From Acetofilamentum sp. (GTDB lineage Bacteria > Bacteroidota > Bacteroidia > Bacteroidales > JAFGUD01): DNA of 16,043 nt. The notes under the pieces are model-generated. The model saw nothing but the letters and a program-made list of their open reading frames with translations, did not search any database and had not been told where the DNA came from. How positions within the stretch are numbered: position 1 is the stretch's first letter; each line of letters opens with the position of its first letter. The position numbers were made by a program, and so were the translations under genes. Below are positions 1 through 6,514 of the stretch, piece by piece. The stretch spans positions 1 through 16,043 of the forward strand of contig DYKL01000037.1 in assembly GCA_020722645.1 (NCBI GenBank), in the 5' to 3' direction.

Positions 1-353
1 AATCAGCAGCAAAGCCCTGTAAATCCACGCTTTTTAAAAGTAAGTTCCGATATAATCCAAATAAAAGTGTGTTCATATATAAAAAATTTATCCATAAACT
101 TGGCTGTAAACAAAAAAATTTCCATTTAGTCAATGATTAAAAAAAAGCGTAGATTAAAAATTAAAAAAGGGAAAAATACAGGCAAGTTCCGGTAATTAAA
201 AAATAATTTGTACGTAAAAAATTGATTGTCAATATGTTAAAACATTTATTCGTTATTAAAAAGGTTTGCGGAAATAATAAAAATTTTGAATATACAAATT
301 TTTAATAAAATTTTTTAAATACTACAGTAAACTGGATATTAATGAGATAATAA
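1..353. other. AT-rich intergenic region at left edge
   Basis: This stretch is very AT-rich and carries no convincing gene, tRNA or strong terminator. Two reading frames touch the left edge. One is a minus-strand frame with an ATG at 74-76 that stays open to base 2 (listed separately). The other is a plus-strand frame open from base 1 to a TAG at 127-129, 42 codons with no recognisable motif. Only one is likely to be real. A weak, purely A/T-paired hairpin (about 279-303, G288-C295 closing a 6-nt loop) lies downstream of the lipid kinase gene on the minus strand. It might end that transcript, but it is too AT-rich to trust. Confidence 0.5.
2..76 (-). CDS. possible N-terminus of an unidentified gene running off the left edge
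   Basis: On the minus strand an ATG at 74-76 opens a frame that continues without a stop to the window edge, about 25 codons beginning MNTLLFGLYRNLL. The coding side is noticeably less AT-rich than the flanking DNA, and a leader typical of this genome (A/T-rich, no Shine-Dalgarno) precedes it. That is all the support there is. The fragment matches no family I recognise. Twenty-five open codons can arise by chance, and a plus-strand frame is open across the same bases. Confidence 0.2.
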   Translation of the reverse strand, partial: MNTLLFGLYRNLLLKSVDLQGFAAD

Positions 354-737
354 TCAGTGTAATAAAACAATAATTTTTGGTAAGAAAATAATTAAACCAA
401 CAACAACCGAAAAAATAGCGGCTAAAAGTACAAATGCGGCTCCTAAATCTTTTATTAAACCTGCTTTTTTGTGATATTCAGGTGAAATAAAATTAACAAT
501 TTCTTCGATTGAGGTGTTTACAATTTCTGAAACTAACACCAAAGCTACTGCCAAAACAATAAAAAGCCATTCTGTCAAACTAATTTTAAAAAAAATGCCG
601 CCGGTAAAAACAATAATCATAGCAAATAAATGTATTTGCATATTAGTTTGGGTTTTAATAACATAAAATAAGCCTTGAAATGCATATTTGAAACTTCTCA
701 ACCTTCTTTTTATATGTCCCCATATAGTACGATGCAT
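354..737 (-). CDS. dgkA: diacylglycerol/undecaprenol kinase family protein (DgkA-like)
   Basis: This is a small integral membrane kinase of 127 aa that would phosphorylate a lipid alcohol (diacylglycerol or undecaprenol) with ATP at the inner membrane. There is an amphipathic N-terminus (about 1-30), then three hydrophobic segments at about 36-50, 55-72 and 98-120. The DgkA signature lies at residues 71-97. E71, N74, E78, K96 and D97 match E. coli E69, N72, E76, K94 and D95. The residue matching E. coli D80 is Asn (N82, codon AAT), which is unusual. The ATG shares its A with the TAA of the upstream U32 gene (TAATG overlap), so the two are translationally coupled. It is the last gene of the minus-strand cluster. 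In Bacteroidota the substrate is uncertain; undecaprenol recycling is a reasonable inference. Confidence 0.88.
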   Translation of the reverse strand: MHRTIWGHIKRRLRSFKYAFQGLFYVIKTQTNMQIHLFAMIIVFTGGIFFKISLTEWLFIVLAVALVLVSEIVNTSIEEIVNFISPEYHKKAGLIKDLGAAFVLLAAIFSVVVGLIIFLPKIIVLLH

Positions 738-1975
738 TAAAATTCGTATTTTAAAAGTTTGTATAGTTTATCAGAGCGTCTGACTTTTTCTGGAAGCGGT
801 ATTGAAACAATATCACCTTTTTGGGCAATTTGAACCGGTTTTAATTCTTTTCTGATTTCTTTTACTTCTGTTTCAACAACTCCCGTTGTTTGTCCGATAA
901 TCAAAATTTCATCGCCGACTTCAATTTTATCGGCTTTTATTTTAATTTCTGCAACATTTAGATTACCAAAGAAATTTGTAACATCACCGATATAATATTT
1001 TTTTCGAGTTGCTTGTGAGCCATACAATTCTGACCATTCACCCATTTTTCTGCCAAGATAATAACCGTCCCAAAAACCGCGATTAAAAACACGACTTAGT
1101 CTTTTTTTCCATTCATCAATTTTTTGTTGATTGTATGTACCGTCAATTATCCCATTAACAGCTTCTTTGTAAACTTCTGTAACGGTTTTTACGTATTCGG
1201 GCGGTCTTGCTCTACCTTCGATTTTCAGAATCTGAACACCGGCATTTATAATTTTATCTAAAAAGTCAATTGTACACAAATCCTTTGGAGACATTATGTA
1301 TTCGTTGTCAATTTCCAATTCGTAACCGGTTTCTTTGTTTGTTACAATATAAGCGTGACGGCAAGTTTGATGACAAGCTCCGCGGTTGGCAGATTGATTT
1401 TTTTCGTGTAAGCTAAGATAGCACTTCCCTGAAATAGCCATACATAAAGCTCCGTGAGCAAAAATTTCCAATTTTATGAGTTCTCCCGAAGGTCCTTTGA
1501 TTTGTTCTTTTTGAATTGCATCAAAAATGTTTTTTATTTGTTCTAATGTCAATTCACGAGCAAGAACCATAACATCAAAATATTTCGCATAAAATTTTAC
1601 GGCATTTATATTGCTAATATTCAATTGAGTAGATGCGTGGATTTCAACTTCTTTTACTTTTGCATATTCTAAAACCGCAACATCAGAGGCAATTATTGCA
1701 GAAATATTATTTTTTTTTGCTTCATCAATTAAAATCTGCATATCTTGAATGTCTGTGTCGTAAATAATTGTATTAAGAGCTAAGTAGGTTTTGACATTAT
1801 TTTCATTGCAAATTTTGACAATTTCAGGTAAGTGGGCAACTGTGAAATTATTAGCCGAACGTGCTCTCATATTCAATTTTTCTACTCCGAAATATATAGA
1901 CCCCGCACCTCCTTGAATTGCGGCTATAAGCGTTTCAAAACTCCCAACAGGAGACATTATTTCTATTTTGTTCAT
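737..1975 (-). CDS. U32 family protein, probable RNA hydroxylation factor (TrhP/RlhA-like)
   Basis: This is a U32-family protein of 412 aa. The family is annotated as 'peptidase U32', but characterised bacterial members act in prephenate-dependent tRNA (TrhP) or 23S rRNA (RlhA) hydroxylation, or in ubiquinone hydroxylation (UbiU/V). The TIM-barrel-like body (about 1-330) carries the family signature EIFAHGALCMAISGKC at 170-185. Four cysteines, C178, C185, C201 and C205, fit the Fe-S cluster ligands of the family. Residues about 335-412 form the beta-rich C-terminal domain of YegQ/TrhP-type proteins. The length is closer to TrhP (about 450 aa) than to RlhA (about 650 aa), so 5-hydroxyuridine formation at tRNA position 34 is the best guess. 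It starts 49 nt after the GT9 stop and overlaps the downstream kinase gene by 1 nt. The exact RNA target is inferred. Confidence 0.88.
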   Translation of the reverse strand: MNKIEIMSPVGSFETLIAAIQGGAGSIYFGVEKLNMRARSANNFTVAHLPEIVKICNENNVKTYLALNTIIYDTDIQDMQILIDEAKKNNISAIIASDVAVLEYAKVKEVEIHASTQLNISNINAVKFYAKYFDVMVLARELTLEQIKNIFDAIQKEQIKGPSGELIKLEIFAHGALCMAISGKCYLSLHEKNQSANRGACHQTCRHAYIVTNKETGYELEIDNEYIMSPKDLCTIDFLDKIINAGVQILKIEGRARPPEYVKTVTEVYKEAVNGIIDGTYNQQKIDEWKKRLSRVFNRGFWDGYYLGRKMGEWSELYGSQATRKKYYIGDVTNFFGNLNVAEIKIKADKIEVGDEILIIGQTTGVVETEVKEIRKELKPVQIAQKGDIVSIPLPEKVRRSDKLYKLLKYEF

Positions 1976-2024
1976 TATCCGAAAATACTTAATAAAGAAA
2001 ACGCAAAGATAAAATATTTTAAAG

Positions 2025-3026
2025 TCAAATGTTAAGTGAATTTATTATAGTTAAAAAATCTATATCTAAACATTCATAAGTACCTTTATAGCACTTTTTA
2101 TTTCCGAAAACCGAGCAGGGGCGACAAGTTATATTTTTTTGAATATAAATAGTATCGGGTTTATTGAAAGGATAAAAGCCTAAAAAAGGGTGTGTTGCTC
2201 CCCAAATACTTATAATTTTTGTTTTTGTGAGACTTGCTAAATGCATATTCCCGCTATCCATAGTAATAACAGCCTTACAATTATTTAAAAGTGCAATTTC
2301 ATCTGTCATTGAATATTTTCCTACAACTGAAATAACATTTTTGTTTTCCTTTTCCCATTTTTCCGCAATTTCTTTATCTTTTATCCCGCCCCCAAATATC
2401 AATAACACATTGTTTTTTGACAGTTCTTTGACTATTTCTTCGGTTTTTTCAATAGGATATGTTTTGCTTTTGTGTTTAGCGATTGGGGCTATACCTATTT
2501 TTGTGTCTGTAATTCTTAATAATTCGGCTATATTTTTAGAAGGTGCATATACAGGATTTGACGTTGCTGTGTTTAAATTAATTCTAAAACCCAATTTATT
2601 GAAAACTTCAACGTACCTTTCGGCTGTATGTTTTAATTGATGAAGTTTTTTGTTTTTTTTTCTTGTAATTCGTCTTTTTTGTAGTTTTCCTTTATCAATT
2701 TTTGCTTTTTTTATACTTAAAGGTAAAAAAAATTTAATCAAGTTTGTGCGAATAACATTATGTAAATCAGCAAAATACTCAATGTTGAATTTTTTAATAA
2801 TTTCTTCACATAATTTTCTAATACCAAAAAAACCTTTGTGCTTATTTTGAAAATCTACATCAAAACAAATTACTCTGTCAATTGTTGAAAAAAGCGATTT
2901 AAACTGTGGTTTGGTCAGCAAAATAATTTCGATGTCTTTGTTTTGCTCCAAGAAAGTATTTATAATGTGAACGGAAATAGCAACATCGCCAAGCGATGAA
3001 AATCGAGATACTAAAATTTGTTTCAT
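2025..3026 (-). CDS. glycosyltransferase family 9 protein (heptosyltransferase-like)
   Basis: This GT9 enzyme of 333 aa would transfer a sugar (heptose-like) from a nucleotide donor onto an envelope glycolipid, most likely the LPS core. The N-terminal motif LVSRFSSLGDV holds the acidic residue D14 expected in the acceptor-side domain. The C-terminal donor domain includes FGGG (211-214) and MDSGNMHLASL (256-266), a variant of the family's DSGPMHLA. Near the end are four cysteines (C301, C304, C312, C319) in the C-x2-C-x7-C pattern common in GT9 proteins. I chose the ATG at 3024-3026, two bases after the TGA of the DUF4254 gene. An in-frame GTG at 3047 would add seven residues ahead of the conserved start and overlap the upstream gene. 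It is co-transcribed with the DUF4254 gene. The sugar and acceptor cannot be read from the sequence. Confidence 0.9.
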   Translation of the reverse strand: MKQILVSRFSSLGDVAISVHIINTFLEQNKDIEIILLTKPQFKSLFSTIDRVICFDVDFQNKHKGFFGIRKLCEEIIKKFNIEYFADLHNVIRTNLIKFFLPLSIKKAKIDKGKLQKRRITRKKNKKLHQLKHTAERYVEVFNKLGFRINLNTATSNPVYAPSKNIAELLRITDTKIGIAPIAKHKSKTYPIEKTEEIVKELSKNNVLLIFGGGIKDKEIAEKWEKENKNVISVVGKYSMTDEIALLNNCKAVITMDSGNMHLASLTKTKIISIWGATHPFLGFYPFNKPDTIYIQKNITCRPCSVFGNKKCYKGTYECLDIDFLTIINSLNI

Positions 3027-3027
3027 T

Positions 3028-3645
3028 TCAATTTTTCTTTGCGGCACGTAAAACAGGATTTGTTTCGGGGTCGTTATACATTTTCATTTGTTTAAAAGAA
3101 GGTGCGACAGCTTTACCGTTTTGTAAATCTGCAAAAAGCATATCTATCGCTTTTATTAGAAAATTGTTTTGATTTTCAAGCACTTGTAGTTTGATTTTTG
3201 CATTTTGTCTGTGAGTTTCACTTGCGTCTGTTCTGTCCGCTTCTTCTTTCCAATGATATAACTTTAATTGCAGAATTGAAAGCCGGTCTATTGCCCAGCC
3301 GGGAGATTCTGTGTTTATTCTATGGTTCGCTTCAATGTTTACATTTTTAAATTGTTCGTAAAAATAATCATCTATAAGTTCAACAATATCAGTTCTTTCC
3401 TGATTAGATTTGTCAATTATCCGTTTAATTTCCAAACCTTTTGCAGGATTTATATTCGGGTCTCGGATAATGTCTTCTAAATGCCATTGAACAGTGTCAA
3501 TCCAACATTTTTTATAAAGTAATTTTTCAAAATAATGTTCATCAGAAATAATATTTTGGAAATTTTGCTCAACATTATCAATTATGTGGTAATTTTTTAT
3601 TGCGTTGTTGAAAATTTCGATAATTTTCGATGAATTATAAATCAT
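3028..3645 (-). CDS. DUF4254 domain-containing protein
   Basis: This is a soluble, mostly helical protein of 205 aa with no signal peptide or membrane segment. It matches my recollection of the DUF4254 family, found mainly in Bacteroidota. Recognisable blocks are the W-x-LEDIIRDP stretch (about 54-63), the charged IKRIIDKSNQERTDIVELID helix (about 73-92) and TESPGWAIDRLSILQLKLYHW (about 113-133). Its function is unknown. Its stop codon is two bases from the ATG of the GT9 gene, so the two are almost certainly translated from one message. This points to a partner or accessory role in the same envelope-sugar step, which is inference from context only. It begins 12 nt after the stop of the membrane-protein gene. 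Confidence 0.82.
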   Translation of the reverse strand: MIYNSSKIIEIFNNAIKNYHIIDNVEQNFQNIISDEHYFEKLLYKKCWIDTVQWHLEDIIRDPNINPAKGLEIKRIIDKSNQERTDIVELIDDYFYEQFKNVNIEANHRINTESPGWAIDRLSILQLKLYHWKEEADRTDASETHRQNAKIKLQVLENQNNFLIKAIDMLFADLQNGKAVAPSFKQMKMYNDPETNPVLRAAKKN

Positions 3646-3657
3646 ATTCTAAAAATT

Positions 3658-4098
3658 TTATATAGGTAATGAAAAAACAAAAATGCACAAAATAATTGCC
3701 ACTATAACTCTTGTAAATTCGCCGATATTTATTTTGTTTTTTGATTTTTTTTGTTCAAAAATTCTGTAAGAGATTGATAAAACAAGTAAAATTATAGAAA
3801 CTAAAAGAAAAATGTTTGCGTTTTCGCTAAATTGTAATTTTGATAATATAGCTATTGGAGTAAGTAAAAGAGCGAACCATATTGCTTTTTCGGATATTTT
3901 TTTTGATATTTTTTGTTCGTCATTTTTTTCAATTGCTTTAAACCAGTATAAAACTGCAATTGCTCCGAGTGAAATTCTCAAAATCAGATAACTATGTTCT
4001 ATTTGCATCAAAATCATTATCATTCCGGCTGCAAAACCAAGCAATAATATAGTTTCAATCGTATCAAAATATTTATTTATAAACTCCTTTATTTTCAT
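3658..4098 (-). CDS. hypothetical multi-pass membrane protein
   Basis: This protein of 146 aa is not one I recognise. It shows about five hydrophobic segments (near 16-33, 38-54, 73-87, 95-112 and 129-146). Short lysine-rich loops lie between them: KNDEQKISKKISEK at about 59-72 and EQKKSKNKINIGEF at about 115-128. The protein ends inside the last membrane segment. There are no obvious catalytic motifs. I start it at the ATG at 4096-4098 rather than the TTG directly before it, which belongs to the flanking repeat. It is the first gene of the minus-strand cluster, 12 nt ahead of the DUF4254 gene. Its leader lies wholly inside the repeat at 4099-4218, so any promoter close to the start would have to be carried by that repeat. 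Confidence 0.7.
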   Translation of the reverse strand: MKIKEFINKYFDTIETILLLGFAAGMIMILMQIEHSYLILRISLGAIAVLYWFKAIEKNDEQKISKKISEKAIWFALLLTPIAILSKLQFSENANIFLLVSIILLVLSISYRIFEQKKSKNKINIGEFTRVIVAIILCIFVFSLPI

Positions 4099-4218
4099 CA
4101 ATAGTTCGGTATATTTTATAGTAATTCGTTAATATTCAACGAATTATGTTTGTATGAGTAAAAGTTTGTAATTAACTGAAAATCAATAATTTGCTAATTG
4201 AAAAATTAACGAATTATT
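4099..4218 (-). repeat. near-palindromic intergenic repeat, copy A
   Basis: This fills almost the whole gap between rnr and the membrane-protein gene. Terminal motifs TAATTCGTTAAT (4122-4133) and ATTAACGAATTA (4205-4216) are perfect inverted copies of each other, 95 bp end to end. A further 23 nt on the left (4099-4121, CAATAGTTCGGTATATTTTA...) is also shared with copy B. The reverse complement of this stretch aligns end to end with 8833-8980, apart from a 27-nt insertion and one further indel. By eye identity is roughly 85 percent, highest at both ends. Copy A additionally has a compact 9-bp hairpin, TAATTCGTT (4122-4130) with AACGAATTA (4138-4146). It is non-coding. It could be a MITE-like element, a REP-like element or a degenerate remnant of one. 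Confidence 0.85.
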
Positions 4219-4222
4219 TCAT

Positions 4223-6334
4223 TTAATCCACAAGTTTAAAATCAAGTTGTCTTTTTACTAAATCGGCTTTGAAAACTTTAATTTTGATTTTATTACCGAT
4301 TTGAAATCTTCTGTTTGAGTAGTGTCCAATCAAAACGTAATTTTCTTCGTCGAAATAGAAAAAATCATTTTCAATGTCTCTAATTAGTATCATTCCTTCG
4401 ATTTTGAAGGGTATAACTTCAACAAAAATACCCCATTCTGTAATTCCTGAAATGTATCCTTCAAAAATTTCTCCTAAATATTTTTTCATAAATTCAACAG
4501 CTTTGTATTTTGTGGAAGTTCTTTCGGCGCTCATTGCTAATTGTTCCATTTCGGAGGAATGTTTACATTTTTCTTCTAATTTATTTTCATCAACGCTTTT
4601 ACCTTTGTTTAAATATGAATGTAAAAGACGATGTACCATTAAGTCGGGGTATCGTCTTATAGGTGAAGTAAAATGAGTGTAATATTGAAAACCTAAACCG
4701 TAATGTCCAATATTTTCGGTAGTATAAACAGCTCTTGCCATTGAACGAATAGCAAAATTTGAAATAACATCACTTTCGGGTTTAGCTTTTAAATCGACAA
4801 AAAGTTTGTTTAAAGAAGCGGCAATTGTTTTGTTATTTTTTAATGATATTTCGTAACCAAATTTTGAAATAAAATCTTTAAATTGTTTTAATTTTTCAAA
4901 ATCAGGAGCATCGTGAACTCTATAAACAAAACTTCTGGGTTTGCTGTTTAGTTTTGGTTTTCCTATTCTTTCGGCAACAATTTTGTTGGCAATCAGCATA
5001 TATTCTTCTATCAATTGATTTGATTCGGTTGCTTTTTTGTATAAAACTTCGGTTGGCTTACCTTTTTCGTCGATTTTAAATCTTAATTCACCTCTATCGA
5101 AAGAAATTGCACCATTTTCAAAACGTTTATGTCTTAATTTTTGGGCAATATCGTTTAAAATTTTAATTTCAAACGCAAAATCTCCCTTTCCTTCTGTAAT
5201 AATTTTTTGAACTTCGTCATAATCAAATCGTCTGTCTGAGTTTATGATAGTTTTACCAATCCAAGTTTTTATGATATTTGCTTCACTATCAACGTTAATG
5301 ACAACTGAAAAAGTTAATTTATCGGTATGAGCATTTAAAGAACAAACATTGTTTGATAAAGCTTCGGGTAACATCGGTACAACTCTGTCCACAAGATAAA
5401 CGGAAGTAGCTCTTTTGTATGCTTCTTTGTCAATTATTGTGCCTTGTTCAACATAATGGCTTACATCAGCTATATGAATACCAATTTCATAAAGACCATC
5501 GTTTAATGTTTTTAATGAAATGGCATCGTCAAAGTCTTTGGCATCAAACGGGTCTATGGTAATGGTGAAAGTATTTCTAAAATCTTTTCTTTTTTTGATT
5601 TCTTCTTCGGTAATTCTTGTGTCAATCTTTTTTGTAGCCTTATCAATTTCTTCGGGGAATTTGTATGGTAAATTATATTCTGCTAATATTGCATGCATTT
5701 CTACGTTATGTTCTCCCGCTTGTCCCAAAATATCCTCTATTATTCCTATTGGGCTTTTAGCATATTCAGGGAAGTCGTCAATACGGACAATAACTTTATC
5801 TCCGTGTTTTGCTCCTTTAAGATTTTTTATTGGAATAAAAATATCAAAAGGCATTAGTTTATTTTCCACTGAAACAAAGGCAAAGTTTTCTGATTTTATA
5901 ACAGTTCCTACAAATGGAGTGTCAGACCTTTTTAAAATTTTAAAAACTTCTCCTTCTAATTGTTTTTTCTTGGATTTAGCAAAAACACTCACTTCGACTA
6001 TATCATTGTGTAAGGCGTGTTTCAAATTTTGAGATTGAATTATGATATTTTGATTAAATTCTTTAGAAAAGACTACAGTAGCACCTTTTTGAGACATATC
6101 TATCTTTCCTTCAATTTTTTGGCTTACAAATCTAAGTTGATATTTCCCTTTTTTAATTTCAGTAAGATTACTGTTTTTTGTCAAATCATCTAAAATTTTT
6201 TCGATAAATTTTTGTTTTGCTGTTGTATCGAAATTCAATAATTTGCTGATTTGTTTATAGTTATATGCCTGTGATGGGTTTTCTTTGAACACATTTAATA
6301 TAGTGTTTTTGATTTTTTTAGTATTCTTTTTCAT
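4223..6334 (-). CDS. rnr: ribonuclease R (3'-5' exoribonuclease, RNB family)
   Basis: RNase R is a processive, hydrolytic 3'-5' exoribonuclease that degrades structured RNA in the cytoplasm. The domains run in the usual order: an N-terminal helix-turn-helix (about 1-65), two cold-shock/OB domains (about 70-240), the RNB catalytic domain (about 250-590) and a C-terminal S1 domain (about 620-703, starting GEIFEGYISGITEWGIFVEV). The catalytic acidic cluster is intact: D261, D267, D269 and D270 in DPFDAKDFDDA match RNase II D201, D207, D209 and D210. At 703 aa it is shorter than E. coli RNase R (813 aa) because it ends with the S1 domain and lacks the long basic tail, as is usual in Bacteroidota. 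It stands alone, divergent from maeB, with repeat copy A starting four bases past its stop codon. Confidence 0.96.
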   Translation of the reverse strand: MKKNTKKIKNTILNVFKENPSQAYNYKQISKLLNFDTTAKQKFIEKILDDLTKNSNLTEIKKGKYQLRFVSQKIEGKIDMSQKGATVVFSKEFNQNIIIQSQNLKHALHNDIVEVSVFAKSKKKQLEGEVFKILKRSDTPFVGTVIKSENFAFVSVENKLMPFDIFIPIKNLKGAKHGDKVIVRIDDFPEYAKSPIGIIEDILGQAGEHNVEMHAILAEYNLPYKFPEEIDKATKKIDTRITEEEIKKRKDFRNTFTITIDPFDAKDFDDAISLKTLNDGLYEIGIHIADVSHYVEQGTIIDKEAYKRATSVYLVDRVVPMLPEALSNNVCSLNAHTDKLTFSVVINVDSEANIIKTWIGKTIINSDRRFDYDEVQKIITEGKGDFAFEIKILNDIAQKLRHKRFENGAISFDRGELRFKIDEKGKPTEVLYKKATESNQLIEEYMLIANKIVAERIGKPKLNSKPRSFVYRVHDAPDFEKLKQFKDFISKFGYEISLKNNKTIAASLNKLFVDLKAKPESDVISNFAIRSMARAVYTTENIGHYGLGFQYYTHFTSPIRRYPDLMVHRLLHSYLNKGKSVDENKLEEKCKHSSEMEQLAMSAERTSTKYKAVEFMKKYLGEIFEGYISGITEWGIFVEVIPFKIEGMILIRDIENDFFYFDEENYVLIGHYSNRRFQIGNKIKIKVFKADLVKRQLDFKLVD

Positions 6335-6514
6335 ATTTTTTAACTAATTTTTGTCAAAGTAAATAAAAAACAAGAAACAATAAAAATTATATTAAATCAA
6401 ATTTTATACAAATAAGATATTTAAGGACTTATGTTTTTTTTTGAAAATATTTCAAAAAAAATGATATACAATATATTTTGTTTTAAAGATATATTTAATT
6501 TTGAAAAAAAAATT

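Noticed and set aside
25..156. Short inverted match (CCACGCTTTTTA with TAAAAAAAAGCGTAG) near the left edge
   Set aside because: Only about 7 informative bases pair over a long gap in very AT-rich DNA, which is within chance expectation.
3027..3047. GTG start for the GT9 gene
   Set aside because: It would overlap the DUF4254 gene by 20 nt and add seven residues before the conserved LVSRFSSLGD start. The ATG at 3026 sits two bases after the upstream stop.
5520..6032. Long plus-strand open frames opposite rnr, fabF, maeB and the GT9 gene
   Set aside because: They are antisense to well-supported conserved genes, have serine/phenylalanine-rich translations with no motifs, and are expected in AT-rich DNA.
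6431..6514. 28-codon upstream extension of maeB starting at an ATG
   Set aside because: The extra residues are Phe/Ile/Lys-rich, derive from T/A runs and do not resemble malic enzyme. The ATG at 6515 gives the normal family N-terminus.
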